Shown here one piece after another: positions 51,309 through 60,661 of a stretch of 64,000 nt of DNA; the stretch's first letter is position 1; every line of letters begins with the position of its first letter. Under the pieces are notes generated by a model that was not told the origin of the DNA, did not search any database, and was given only the letters and a program-made list of their open reading frames with translations. A program made the position numbers and the translations under genes. This DNA comes from Brevibacillus brevis (GTDB taxonomy: Bacteria; Bacillota; Bacilli; Brevibacillales; Brevibacillaceae). The stretch covers positions 6,092,480 through 6,156,479 of the forward strand of contig NZ_CP041767.1 in assembly GCF_022026395.1 (NCBI RefSeq), written 5' to 3'.

Positions 51309-52154
51309 TTACTTCTCTATATTCAGCATTTCGATGATTCGCTCCAAGTCTTCCTGTGAATAGAAGTCGATTTCGATCTTGCCGCGCTTTGTTCCTTTTT
51401 TAATCTTGACCGATGTTCCAAAACGACTGCGTAGTCGTTCCTCCATCTCGATCAATACTGGCTCGTTTTTCGCTGGCTTTTTCTTTTTTGTTTCACGTGA
51501 AACATTGAGCTGCTTCACAAGCTCTTCCAGCTGACGAACACTCAATCCTTTTTCCACCACGTCATTTGCAAGCTGTTGTTGTACTTTCTTATCCGTTACC
51601 CCAAGCAAAGCGCGCGAATGTCCCATGGATAGTTCGGCTGCCGAAACCATTTTTCGGATCTTCTCCGGCAGTTGCAGCAAACGAAGCATGTTGGCTACAT
51701 GCGGTCGACTCTTCCCAATCTTTTGCGCAAGCTGTTCTTGTGTATAATCATGGTGGGAAATCAGCTTGTCATAAGCTTCTGCCTCTTCGAGTGGATTCAG
51801 ATTTTCCCGCTGCAAGTTCTCAATCAGGGCAATCTCCATTAATTGCTGATCTGTGTACGCCTTTACTACTACCGGAACCTCTTTTAACCCCGCTACCTTT
51901 GCAGCACGCAGTCGTCTTTCCCCAGCTACTAGCTCGTAACCTTTGATACTTTTCCGAACAATCAGCGGTTGGATGATTCCATGCTCTTTGATCGACTGTG
52001 CCAGTTCCTCGATAGCTGATTGCTCGAATTCTTTCCGGGGCTGATAAGGGTTAGGACGAATCTCATTGATGGAAACCTCTTTTACCTGTTCCCCTTCTTC
52101 GATGAGATTGGAAGTAATAAGTGCATTCAGCCCTTTTCCCAATCCTCTACTCAT
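51309..52154 (-). CDS. spo0J: Chromosome partition protein ParB/Spo0J
   Basis: The 281-aa CTPase DNA-clamp binds parS sites. It has the N-terminal Soj-interacting segment SRGLGKGLNALI, the CTP-binding LVAGERRLRAAK region, a helix-turn-helix (TQEQLAQKIGKSRPHVANML) and a C-terminal dimerisation helix. It overlaps soj by 4 bases. A perfect parS lies inside the gene. Confidence 0.97.
   Translation of the reverse strand: MSRGLGKGLNALITSNLIEEGEQVKEVSINEIRPNPYQPRKEFEQSAIEELAQSIKEHGIIQPLIVRKSIKGYELVAGERRLRAAKVAGLKEVPVVVKAYTDQQLMEIALIENLQRENLNPLEEAEAYDKLISHHDYTQEQLAQKIGKSRPHVANMLRLLQLPEKIRKMVSAAELSMGHSRALLGVTDKKVQQQLANDVVEKGLSVRQLEELVKQLNVSRETKKKKPAKNEPVLIEMEERLRSRFGTSVKIKKGTKRGKIEIDFYSQEDLERIIEMLNIEK
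51489..51504. promoter_or_regulatory. parS site (perfect), inside spo0J
   Basis: TGTTTCACGTGAAACA matches the 16-bp parS consensus at every base. It encodes part of the linker before the C-terminal domain, as in B. subtilis spo0J. Confidence 0.95.
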
Positions 52155-52909
52155 ACCCCTACCACTTCCTTCGCCAAATCAGTATAGACTTCCGCTCCTC
52201 GTGAGCGTGGATCGTACGTAATGATGGCTTGTCCGTGTGACGGTGCTTCACTCAAGCGTACATTTCGAGGAATAATTGTCTTGTATACTTTGTCCTGAAA
52301 ATACTTTTTCACTTCTTCAATCACTTGCAGACCGAGATTCGTACGTGCATCGAGCATCGTCAGCACAACACCTTCGATAGCAAGCTGTGAATTCAAATGT
52401 TTTTGGACCAAACGAATGGTGTTCAACAGTTGGCTTAAGCCCTCAAGCGCATAGTATTCACATTGGATTGGAATTAAGACCGAATCAGATGCTGTCAAAG
52501 AATTAACGGTCAAAATCCCCAAGGATGGCGGGCAATCGATAATGACGTAATCGTACTTGTCCTTGACTACTTCCAGTGCCTTTTTCAGACGAACCTCACG
52601 AGAAATCGTAGGAACCAGCTCGATTTCCGCCCCTGCCAATTGAATGGTGGCAGGGATGATCATTAATCCGTCAATTTCAGTCGGCAAAGTCGCATCGACG
52701 GGGTTGATATCATTGATCAGGACATCATAAATGCAGTACTTTACATCTGCCTTATTTACCCCGATCCCACTGGTGGCATTTCCTTGCGGATCAATATCAA
52801 CCAGCAGCACCTTTTTCCCCAATGCGGCCAAACAAGCACTTAGATTGACGGACGTAGTCGTTTTCCCGACGCCGCCTTTCTGGTTCGCAACCGCAATGAT
52901 TTTTCCCAA
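52151..52909 (-). CDS. soj: Chromosome partition ATPase ParA/Soj
   Basis: The 252-aa deviant Walker ATPase has VANQKGGVGKTTTSVNLSAC, VDIDPQGNATSG and IIDCPPSLGILT. A TTG at 52909 behind AGAGGTGGAG gives the standard N-terminus. The frame is open to 53002 and a 31-residue extension is possible but untypical. It controls DnaA and segregates origins together with Spo0J. Confidence 0.95.
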   Translation of the reverse strand: MGKIIAVANQKGGVGKTTTSVNLSACLAALGKKVLLVDIDPQGNATSGIGVNKADVKYCIYDVLINDINPVDATLPTEIDGLMIIPATIQLAGAEIELVPTISREVRLKKALEVVKDKYDYVIIDCPPSLGILTVNSLTASDSVLIPIQCEYYALEGLSQLLNTIRLVQKHLNSQLAIEGVVLTMLDARTNLGLQVIEEVKKYFQDKVYKTIIPRNVRLSEAPSHGQAIITYDPRSRGAEVYTDLAKEVVGV

Positions 52910-53377
52910 CTTCTCCACCTCTTTTTTGTCGTGTAGGAAAGCTTGTGGCTTGACCAGTACACTCTCCAATACGTCTTTCAAAGTCATCTTCTGTATCCTC
53001 ATCTAGTTAGTCATTCGAGTCTATTTACGATTTGCTCGTATTCTTGTAAAACGATAATCTTTTTTACAATTTTCTTCGTTCGTTGCCATTCAGTTACCTT
53101 TACATGGCCTGTACACAATAAGACGAAAAAAGCCTCTGAAAGTTATCCTCATTGATTATCGAGCAAACCAGCAGTATGCACAGGTTGGTACTCTCCATGT
53201 TATCAGATTTGCAGCTTGGTCGTACGCTGTTTTTTTTAGATAGTGAGACAAAAAAGCCTGATTTTTGTCCCAAAAATGCAGATTTCCCTAGCTTTTTTAT
53301 GAAAAATGCTTATTTCTGGAAATTTGATCGTGCAGAAAGCATCATTTTCTATAAATAATCAGCATTTGTCCAAAAAG
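52910..53377. other. soj-noc intergenic region
   Basis: The 500-base gap between soj and noc holds the soj promoter region and the noc terminator. Otherwise it is AT-rich, non-coding sequence without recognisable repeat or RNA signal. Confidence 0.6.
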
Positions 53378-53402
53378 AAAGGCGACAATGTCGCCTTTTT
53401 GG
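53378..53402 (-). terminator. noc intrinsic terminator
   Basis: AAAGGCGAC/GTCGCCTTT stem with a tight 3-base loop, followed on minus by CTTTTTGG, 14 bases after the noc stop. Confidence 0.88.
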
Positions 53403-53415
53403 TTACCATCTACAT

Positions 53416-54270
53416 TTATTTCCCTGTTTCCTTGTTTTTCGGAATACGAATGGTGAATTGATAGAATTCATCATGGTCTTCTTCCGCTGTCTCTACAGGC
53501 AGGCCCGTCTGGATCACCATATCGATCGATTGCCGAACGGTATTAATCGCAATTCGCGTATCCCTTGAGAATGCTTTCCAGCGAGGCTTCGCATCTTTTT
53601 CCGATTTTGGGTTCTCAGCCAATTCTAGCAGCTGCTTCACACGTACTTCCGTCTGTTTCACATTCCATTCCCGCTCCAAAATCTCCAGCAGGACTTTATT
53701 TTGTAATTCTGGATCTTTTAACGGTATCAGAGCCCTTGCATGACGCTCTGTAACTTGTCTGGACAACAAGGCATCTTGAATTTCTTGCGGTAAATGGAGC
53801 AAGCGCAGTTTGTTTGCGATTGTCGATTGTCCTTTGCCCAAACGCTGAGCAAGACTCTCTTGCGTCAAATTGTGCAAATCAATCAGCTTTTGATATGCGA
53901 CTGCCTCTTCAATGGCTGTCAAACCTTCTCGTTGCAAATTCTCAATTAATGCGATAGAGGCTGTTTGCGAGTCATTAAACTCTTTGACAATCGCAGGAAT
54001 CCTCTCCATGCCCAATTTTCTAGTTGCGCGCAAACGTCGTTCCCCGGCAATCAATTCATAACGACCATCGCGAACCCGCACGACAATCGGTTGAATGAGC
54101 CCATGAGTTCGTATCGTTTGACACAACTCATCAATTTTCTCGTCATCAAATACAGTTCGAGGCTGATATGGATTCGGTACGATCTCCTCAACTGGTATTT
54201 GTTTGATTTCTTCGTTCTCTGTCTTGTCAGTCAAGCCAAAAATCCGAGAAAATGAATCTTTAACTGCCAT
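53416..54270 (-). CDS. noc: Nucleoid occlusion protein Noc
   Basis: The 284-aa ParB-like protein binds Noc sites and blocks Z-ring assembly over the nucleoid. The N-terminal membrane-targeting helix region (DSFSRIFGLTDK) distinguishes it from Spo0J; then EEIVPNPYQPRTVFDDEKID, LIAGERRLRATRKLG and the helix-turn-helix TQESLAQRLGKGQSTIANKL. ATG 54270 follows GTGGGGGAT. It lies upstream of soj-spo0J and downstream of rsmG as in Bacillus. Confidence 0.95.
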   Translation of the reverse strand: MAVKDSFSRIFGLTDKTENEEIKQIPVEEIVPNPYQPRTVFDDEKIDELCQTIRTHGLIQPIVVRVRDGRYELIAGERRLRATRKLGMERIPAIVKEFNDSQTASIALIENLQREGLTAIEEAVAYQKLIDLHNLTQESLAQRLGKGQSTIANKLRLLHLPQEIQDALLSRQVTERHARALIPLKDPELQNKVLLEILEREWNVKQTEVRVKQLLELAENPKSEKDAKPRWKAFSRDTRIAINTVRQSIDMVIQTGLPVETAEEDHDEFYQFTIRIPKNKETGK

Positions 54271-54324
54271 AGAAAAATCCCCCACTTCTACCCGTTCCAT
54301 CCGTGCTATTTTTAAGTCTTTGAA

Positions 54325-54500
54325 GAGGTGTTCAAAAAGTCATTTTTGATCACGAAGAAATCCTGAAAAATTGCGCAACAACGAAACAAGCGTTACCTTC
54401 GAAATCCAGGTGCTCATGTAGCTCCCCTACATTCCGCTCCTCCTTCTTCAGCTTCTCGCCGCCTTGTTGGTGCTGATAAGACAACTTTTTGAATACGTCC
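54325..54500. repeat. MITE-like element candidate
   Basis: Imperfect terminal inverted repeats GAGGTGTTCAAAAAGTCA (54325) and its counterpart near 54482-54500 (GACGTATTCAAAAAGTTG on minus) share 14 of 18 bases and bound about 175 bp without a gene. No target duplication is clear. Confidence 0.4.
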
Positions 54501-55154
54501 TTGAAACTGAAAAAGGTCCTGTCCAATCAACGACAGAATCTCCCTCGAAACATTTTGTATCCCTCGCCCATCCATTGTCCGGATATGACAGATTGAATAT
54601 GTTCTTTGATTGTTGCTGCTAAGGAAAAATGGCATATTAGCGTCGTAAGTGAGTCCAGTCCTACTCTTTTAACATAGGTCCTCCTCTTACATCGTTAGAG
54701 ACAGCATGCAGCTACTTTTAAAAAAGCTTCACAAGCCCTATAGTACATACTGATTAACAGACTCTTCTTGCCCATCCGGTCGGTTTGTAAAATTGCCTTT
54801 GACCTAATCTTCTTTCCCTACACGCTTTCTTCAGGTTCATTTATATATATGTAATTCTGCAAGATTCGCCCAATTCCTGCTAACAAAAAACGTTTCACGT
54901 GAAACATCAATTGTGATTTTCGTAAAATAACCTCTATCGAGGACCTTCTCATGGACGAGCGACCGCATTTTTGTGGAAAGTTATTATGCGCTCCGGAATT
55001 CTTGAGTGTACTGCTTATAAAATTCCTATACGTTCATAAAAATCGTGATGATCACGGTGCTTTGTCGTCTCTTCACTTCCCATACTCTCATCGGTAGAAT
55101 GTGAAATCTTGGTGACGGTAAAACAAGCGAGGAAAATGTCTATGAAGGTCTAAC
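54501..55154. other. Degenerate intergenic stretch between noc and rsmG
   Basis: Apart from a near-perfect parS at 54891 this 650-base stretch shows only short broken frames and no recognisable gene or RNA. Confidence 0.5.
54891..54906. promoter_or_regulatory. parS site (one mismatch) near noc
   Basis: CGTTTCACGTGAAACA differs from the parS consensus only at the first base. It is the second Spo0J site of the window, about 3.4 kb from the one inside spo0J. Confidence 0.88.
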
Positions 55155-55570
55155 GTCAGGTACGATAAAATCGCGGCAACGATCGCAGCACTATCATCTC
55201 TGTACTGAACATTAGACAAATGACTGATGCAACCCACATCCCTGCTGCCGTCGTCAAGCCTTTCACTCTACCATTGGCTCCAGCTCCCAAAAATCCCATG
55301 CCTGTGACGACTTGTGCAGCTATCCTCCCCGGATCATGATTTACGCCACTCGAAGAAAAACCATAAATGGAAGCTAGCCCAAAAAGACACGAACCAAAGC
55401 ATACGAGACTATACGTTGGAAAACCAGCACCTCTTTGCCTACTCACATCTTTTTGAATCTCTCTCGCTCCCATCCCATGATGGCACCTGCTAGAAAAGCT
55501 AGAAAGAGCCGAAGCAATATGGGTAGAAATTCTGGCGAAAAAAAGGAGGAAAGTACTGTTTTTCGAAGGA
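55155..55570 (-). pseudogene. MgtC/SapB-family membrane protein remnant
   Basis: The central block TYSLVCFGSCLFGLASIYGF, then HDPGRIAAQVVTGMGFLGAG and VKGLTTAAGMWVASVICL, is a clear MgtC core. The expected GWERE motif after the first helix is only readable after a frame change (around 55480), and a stretch between the LGAG and VKGLTT motifs is shortened. The C-terminal half of the family is missing. The gene is broken and lies in the degenerate noc-rsmG interval. Confidence 0.7.
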
Positions 55571-55669
55571 GCTAGTACTATGCATATGCCGAGTTGTAGA
55601 CTCCATGATACAAGACGCAAATCTGAGAGAATTCATCAGGAACAGGCTGTTCCATTTAAACTTTCAACA

Positions 55670-55704
55670 CGAAAAAAGGGCCGCAGCACGTGGCTACAAC
55701 CCTC
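55670..55704 (-). terminator. rsmG terminator
   Basis: An 11-bp stem with G-T pairs (AGGGTTGTAGC/GCTGCGGCCCT) followed by TTTTTTTCG on minus, 16 bases after the rsmG stop. Confidence 0.7.
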
Positions 55705-55719
55705 TCTTATCATTGACTC

Positions 55720-56436
55720 CTACACTAACGGCTTTTTCGCAGGAACGCCTGCCTTGCGCGGATAGCTTTTCGGCGTCGCTTCTATTTTTTCCATGATGAC
55801 GATATTACGCTCTCCCGCTTCCTCTAGAAGCTGGAATGTCTCGACCTTTCTCGTTTTTCCACCGAGGGTCTTGATTGCTTTCTTCGCTTCAGCAAGCTCT
55901 GGAGTAATCTCCGCTCCCTTGAGAGCGATGAAGTGTCCTCCGACTTTGGCAAAAGGAAGGCAGAACTCCGACAACAAATTAAGTCTCGCAACAGCACGTG
56001 CCACTACGAGATCAAATTTCTCCCGATAAATCGCTTCTTGCCCACGATCCTCTGCACGCCCATGTACAGGATTCACGTTCTCCAGACCCAGTTCCTGCGC
56101 TACATGCTGCAAAAAGCTCATACGCTTGTTCAAGGAATCAATGATTGTCATTTTCAGATGTGGGAAGCAAATTTTCAAAGGAATGCTCGGAAAGCCTGCG
56201 CCCCCACCGATATCAACAACTGATTGCACCTGGTCAAATGGAAAGTAAAAAGCCGGCGTAATCGAATCATAAAAATGCTTGTTGTACACTTGCCCTTCTT
56301 CAGTAATCCCGGTCAGGTTCATCTTCTCATTCCATTCCACCAGTAGGCGGAAAAAATGATCAAACTGCTCCTTCTGACGATCCGTCAAAGAAATCCCCTG
56401 GGCTGCAAGTACCTCGGCAAACTGTTCTTTCGTCAT
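55720..56436 (-). CDS. rsmG: 16S rRNA (guanine-527-N7)-methyltransferase RsmG
   Basis: The 238-aa SAM methyltransferase (GidB) has VVDIGGGAGFPSIPLKICFP as the SAM motif, HGRAED and FDLVVARAVA. GGAGAAAAGC precedes the ATG. It follows mnmG by 11 bases in the mnmE-mnmG-rsmG run. Loss of this methylation gives low-level streptomycin resistance in other bacteria. Confidence 0.97.
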   Translation of the reverse strand: MTKEQFAEVLAAQGISLTDRQKEQFDHFFRLLVEWNEKMNLTGITEEGQVYNKHFYDSITPAFYFPFDQVQSVVDIGGGAGFPSIPLKICFPHLKMTIIDSLNKRMSFLQHVAQELGLENVNPVHGRAEDRGQEAIYREKFDLVVARAVARLNLLSEFCLPFAKVGGHFIALKGAEITPELAEAKKAIKTLGGKTRKVETFQLLEEAGERNIVIMEKIEATPKSYPRKAGVPAKKPLV

Positions 56437-56447
56437 AGCTTTTCTCC

Positions 56448-58346
56448 TTACTCGGCTACTCCCACGCGTTTGTACTCCAGATATACCATCAACACGGAAA
56501 TGTCTGCTGGAGTAACCCCTGCGATACGAGCCGCCTGCCCGATGTTCAACGGACGAATTTTGGTCATATTGTCACGGGATTCCTTGGACAAACCGGAGAT
56601 TTGGTGGTAGTCAATATCTGTTGGGATGCGGCGCTCCTCCATTTTTTTCATCCGCTCTACTTGTTGCAATGACTTTTTGATGTAGCCATCGTATTTAATC
56701 TGGATTTCAACCTGTTCCGTTACATCCTCTGGCAGTGCTTCGGGTGCAGGGACCATTTGAGCAATGTGGCTGTAGTTGATTTCCGGACGACGCAGCAATT
56801 GAGCAAGCTCGATGACATCTGTCAGTTCAGGGGAGCCTGCGTTGCGCAAAACCTCTTGAACATGTGCCATTTCAGGACGTACACGCGTGTTTGCCACACG
56901 TTCTTTTTCTTGCTCAATCAGCGCGCGTTTTTGGTTAAATCGCTGGTAGCGCTCATCGCTAATCAGACCAATTTCATGGCCGATATCCGTCAGGCGCAAG
57001 TCCGCATTGTCATGACGAAGCAGCAAGCGATATTCGGCACGAGAAGTAAGCAAACGATAAGGTTCATGCGTTCCTTTCGTAACCAGGTCGTCAATCAAAA
57101 CACCGATGTACGCCTCTTCTCGTCCCAAAATGACGGGTGGTTTTCCTTGAACGCGGCGTGCTGCGTTAATCCCTGCCATGAGACCTTGCCCCGCTGCTTC
57201 TTCATAACCAGAGGTACCATTGATTTGTCCTGCTGTGAACAAGCCAGGCAAGATTTTGGCTTCCAAAGAAGGCCAGAGCTGCGTCGGCACGATTGAATCA
57301 TACTCAATCGCATAGCCAGGACGCATCATTTTGACTTCTTCCATTCCAGCCATGGAGCGCAGCATAGACAGCTGAACATCCTCCGGCAAGCTGGTCGACA
57401 AGCCTTGTACATACATTTCTTCGGTATTGCGTCCTTCTGGCTCCAAGAAAATTTGGTGACGCGGCTTATCATTAAAACGAACTACCTTATCTTCAATCGA
57501 AGGGCAATAACGCGGGCCCGTTCCTTCAATCATTCCCGAATACATAGGGGCACGATGCAGATTGCTATTAATGAGTCCATGCGTTTCTTCATTTGTATAT
57601 GTCAGCCAGCAAGGCAGCTGATCCATAATAAATTCCGTTGTTTCATAAGAAAAGGCGCGCGGTACCGGATCACCAGGCTGAATCTCCATTTTGGAGAAAT
57701 CCACACTGCTGCTATGAACACGCGGTGGCGTCCCCGTCTTGAAACGTGTCATTTCAAAACCGAGTTCCTTCAAATGATGTGCCAGACGAATGGACGGACG
57801 CATGTTGTTCGGTCCACTTTCGTATTGAAGATCCCCGAGGATGATCTTTCCGCGCAAATAGGTTCCGGTCGTCAATACAACGGATTTGGCCATGTATCGC
57901 GCTCCAGTTTGTGTGATAACCCCTTCACAAACTCCATCGTTTACGATCAGCTCTTCCACCATCGCTTGACGCAGGATCAGATTCGGAGTATTTTCAATCG
58001 TTTTCTTCATTTCATGCTGATACGCAAATTTGTCTGCTTGCGCGCGCAAGGCATGCACTGCAGGTCCTTTCCCTGTATTCAGCATCCGCATTTGGATATG
58101 GGTTTTGTCGGTATTGCGTCCCATTTCTCCACCAAGCGCGTCCAATTCGCGTACGACGTGGCCTTTTGCCGGACCACCTACGGAAGGATTACATGGCATG
58201 TACGCCACAGCGTCCAGGTTGATCGTCAACAGCAATGTACTACAGCCCATACGTGCAGCCGCCAATGCCGCTTCCGCACCGGCATGACCCGCACCAATGA
58301 CAATGACGTCAAAAGAGCCCGCTTCATATGCAGGTACAACGTTCAT
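56448..58346 (-). CDS. mnmG: tRNA uridine 5-carboxymethylaminomethyl modification enzyme MnmG (GidA)
   Basis: The 632-aa FAD protein acts with MnmE on wobble uridine 34. VIVIGAGHAGAEAALAAARM is the FAD site; PCNPSVGGPAKGHVVRELDA, TGTYLRGKIILG and the C-terminal tRNA-binding helices (REDNM-type SRDNMTKIRPLNIGQAARI) are present. GGAGGATAAAAA precedes the ATG. Confidence 0.98.
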   Translation of the reverse strand: MNVVPAYEAGSFDVIVIGAGHAGAEAALAAARMGCSTLLLTINLDAVAYMPCNPSVGGPAKGHVVRELDALGGEMGRNTDKTHIQMRMLNTGKGPAVHALRAQADKFAYQHEMKKTIENTPNLILRQAMVEELIVNDGVCEGVITQTGARYMAKSVVLTTGTYLRGKIILGDLQYESGPNNMRPSIRLAHHLKELGFEMTRFKTGTPPRVHSSSVDFSKMEIQPGDPVPRAFSYETTEFIMDQLPCWLTYTNEETHGLINSNLHRAPMYSGMIEGTGPRYCPSIEDKVVRFNDKPRHQIFLEPEGRNTEEMYVQGLSTSLPEDVQLSMLRSMAGMEEVKMMRPGYAIEYDSIVPTQLWPSLEAKILPGLFTAGQINGTSGYEEAAGQGLMAGINAARRVQGKPPVILGREEAYIGVLIDDLVTKGTHEPYRLLTSRAEYRLLLRHDNADLRLTDIGHEIGLISDERYQRFNQKRALIEQEKERVANTRVRPEMAHVQEVLRNAGSPELTDVIELAQLLRRPEINYSHIAQMVPAPEALPEDVTEQVEIQIKYDGYIKKSLQQVERMKKMEERRIPTDIDYHQISGLSKESRDNMTKIRPLNIGQAARIAGVTPADISVLMVYLEYKRVGVAE

Positions 58347-58361
58347 TTTTTATCCTCCTAA

Positions 58362-59738
58362 TCACTTACCCAGACAGAACTGGGAGAAAATCTGGTCAAT
58401 CAAATCCTCGCCGACGCTTTCTCCAATGACTTCACCAAGTAGCTCCCACGACTTTTTAATGTCGATCTGAATCATGTCTACTGGCATCAAATCATCGATT
58501 CCACCCAGCGCTTCATCTATGGCTCGTTCTGCCTGACGAAGCAGTTGAATATGTCTAGCGTTGCTCACATAGGTCAAGTCATCCTGCTGCACACGACCAC
58601 TGAAGAAAATCTCCCCAATCGCCTGCTCCAGAAGATCGATCCCCGTTTCCTCACGCGCAGACGTCATAATCAACGGCTGCTGAGGGAAATGACGCTTGAT
58701 CTCTTCCAAATCCACTTTTTGTGGCAGATCGAATTTATTAACAATCACAATCACATGGAACCCTTTAGCCGCTTCAAAAATCGCGTAATCATCAGCAGAG
58801 AGAGGCTCGTTGTAGTTGATCACGAGCAACACAAGGTCAGCCTTTTGCAGTAGCTGTCTGGACTTCTCTACTCCGATTTTCTCCACGATGTCCTCTGTAT
58901 CGCGAATTCCTGCGGTATCGATGAGTCGCAAAGGAACCCCGCGCACATTGACATACTCTTCGATGACATCGCGTGTCGTTCCCGCAACGTCAGTCACAAT
59001 CGCCTTTTCCTCTTGGACCAGACTATTTAATAGAGAGGATTTCCCTACATTCGGACGTCCAATAATCGCGGTCGACAAGCCCTCACGCAAAATTTTTCCT
59101 TGCTGTGCGGTCTGCAACAGTCGCTGGATTTCACCTTTAACCTCCAGGCACTTTCCTCGCAAGAAATTTTGTGTAAACTCCTCGACATCATGCTCTGGAT
59201 AGTCCAATGTTACTTCTATATGGGCCATAGCTTCAATCAAGTTTTGACGGAGCTGCCGAATGAGCCTTGACAGCTTCCCTTCGACTTGATTCAATGCGAC
59301 CTTCATCGCTCTGTCTGTCTTCGCCCGGATCAAATCAATGACGGCCTCAGCCTGAGACAAATCGACACGTCCATTTAAGAACGCACGCTTCGTGAACTCA
59401 CCAGGCTCCGCCAATCTTGCCCCATTATCCAAGATTAACTCCAGAACCTTTTCAACGGAAACAATTCCTCCGTGACAGTTGACCTCCACTACATCCTCCC
59501 TCGTAAATGTACGGGGAGCCTTCATTACGGAAACCAGTACCTCTTCCACTCGTTCACCTGTGTTTGGCTCATACAAGTGCCCATAATGGATCGTATGGCT
59601 GTCCACAGTGGACAACCGCTGCTTTCCTTTATATATCTTATCCACAACTTCGATCGCTTCCGTACCGCTTACCCGGATCACGGCAATACCGCCTTCACCC
59701 ATCGGTGTTGCGACCGCCGCTATTGTATCGAATTTCAT
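58362..59738 (-). CDS. mnmE: tRNA modification GTPase MnmE (TrmE)
   Basis: The 458-aa protein has an N-terminal folate-binding domain (MGEGGIAVIRVSG), a helical domain and an inserted GTPase with IIGRPNVGKSSLLNSL, DVAGTTRD and IDTAGIRD, ending in the catalytic FSQFCLGK. ATG 59738 follows TTGAGGTGAACAGC; GTG 59747 is in frame. It works with MnmG. Two DnaA-box-like elements overlap its 5' end. Confidence 0.97.
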   Translation of the reverse strand: MKFDTIAAVATPMGEGGIAVIRVSGTEAIEVVDKIYKGKQRLSTVDSHTIHYGHLYEPNTGERVEEVLVSVMKAPRTFTREDVVEVNCHGGIVSVEKVLELILDNGARLAEPGEFTKRAFLNGRVDLSQAEAVIDLIRAKTDRAMKVALNQVEGKLSRLIRQLRQNLIEAMAHIEVTLDYPEHDVEEFTQNFLRGKCLEVKGEIQRLLQTAQQGKILREGLSTAIIGRPNVGKSSLLNSLVQEEKAIVTDVAGTTRDVIEEYVNVRGVPLRLIDTAGIRDTEDIVEKIGVEKSRQLLQKADLVLLVINYNEPLSADDYAIFEAAKGFHVIVIVNKFDLPQKVDLEEIKRHFPQQPLIMTSAREETGIDLLEQAIGEIFFSGRVQQDDLTYVSNARHIQLLRQAERAIDEALGGIDDLMPVDMIQIDIKKSWELLGEVIGESVGEDLIDQIFSQFCLGK

Positions 59739-59956
59739 GCTGTTCACCTCAAGCTTTCCACTCTTACAAGTCAGCCACTAACTTACTAGCATAACAGATC
59801 GTCTGGAAAAATTCCAAAAGAAAGTGCAGCCAATCCATCTATATGCCCAAACACCCAATAGGAAAAAGCAACCCTCTCTCCAAGGTTGCCGTCCATTTTG
59901 GTTATCCACAGTATAATCATTTTCGCAAATCCTCAACCATTTGGTCAATTATCCAC
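59638..59956. other. DnaA boxes around the mnmE promoter
   Basis: Exact TTATCCACA boxes lie at 59638-59646 (inside the mnmE start region), 59902-59910 and 59948-59956. GTCCACAGTGGAC at 59601 and TCCACAGTGGACAAC at 59951 add overlapping inverted near-boxes. Confidence 0.7.
59862..59890 (-). terminator. Second terminator between jag and mnmE
   Basis: GCAACC/GGTTGC weak stem followed by TTTTTCC on minus. It backs up the jag terminator. Confidence 0.5.
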
Positions 59957-60015
59957 AGTGGACAACTTTTTGAGAGAGATTATTCAAAATGTCGTCGCTT
60001 GCTTCCTTACATTCA

Positions 60016-60048
60016 GGCAAAAAAAAGAAGCCTAGCGAGAGGCTTCTT
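60016..60048 (-). terminator. jag terminator overlapping the end of the gene
   Basis: AAGAAGCCT/AGGCTTCTT stem and an eight-T tail on minus. The stem includes the last codons of jag. Confidence 0.88.
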
Positions 60049-60661
60049 TCGGTGCAATCACGATATAACGATTTGGCTCGTCTCCTTCACTGAAGGTAAC
60101 CACATCCGCTCTCTTTTGCAAGAAGGCGTGGATTACTTTCCGTTCAGCAGCAGACATTGGTTCCAGACGTACATCCCGTTTGGTCGATAACGCTTTTTTC
60201 GCCACACGATCTGCTAGCTGCTCCAATGTTTCCTTGCGACGCAGCCTGTAATTTTCGGCATCCAGAGTGATACGTACATGTTTGTCCGCATGACGGTTCG
60301 CTACGACGTTTACGAGATACTGTAATGAATCAAGAGTTTGTCCCCTGCGGCCAATAATGATTCCCAGATTGGTTCCCTGGATGTCAAACAGCATGCCTTC
60401 TTCATTTGTACGCGTCTCCACTTTGGCATTCACCTTCATGTTCGACAAAACGTCTTGAAGAAAGTCACGTCCCTGTGCAACCGGATCAAAGTGAAATTCT
60501 ACTTGCACTTTAGCGTCCTTTGCCCCAATCAGTCCAAACAACCCTCTGCTTGGTTCCTCCAGAACTTGGATCGTTGCCCGCTCACGCGGCACTCCCAATT
60601 CCAGCAAAGCTTTTTGCACAGCATCGTCGATCGTTTTTGCCGTAGCTACCACCTTTTTCAC
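60032..60661 (-). CDS. jag: RNA-binding protein Jag/KhpB (SpoIIIJ-associated)
   Basis: The 209-aa protein has an N-terminal Jag domain (GVPRERATIQVLEEPSRGLF), a KH domain with GXXG-type IIIGRRGQTLDSLQYLVN and an R3H domain (PMSAAERKVIHAFLQ). It binds RNA and affects cell elongation. The GTG start overlaps the yidC stop (GTGA). Confidence 0.96.
   Translation of the reverse strand: MKKVVATAKTIDDAVQKALLELGVPRERATIQVLEEPSRGLFGLIGAKDAKVQVEFHFDPVAQGRDFLQDVLSNMKVNAKVETRTNEEGMLFDIQGTNLGIIIGRRGQTLDSLQYLVNVVANRHADKHVRITLDAENYRLRRKETLEQLADRVAKKALSTKRDVRLEPMSAAERKVIHAFLQKRADVVTFSEGDEPNRYIVIAPKEASR

Noticed and set aside
57405..58361. Plus-strand open frame of 318 codons opposite mnmG
   Set aside because: Shadow of mnmG without ribosome site or recognisable domains.
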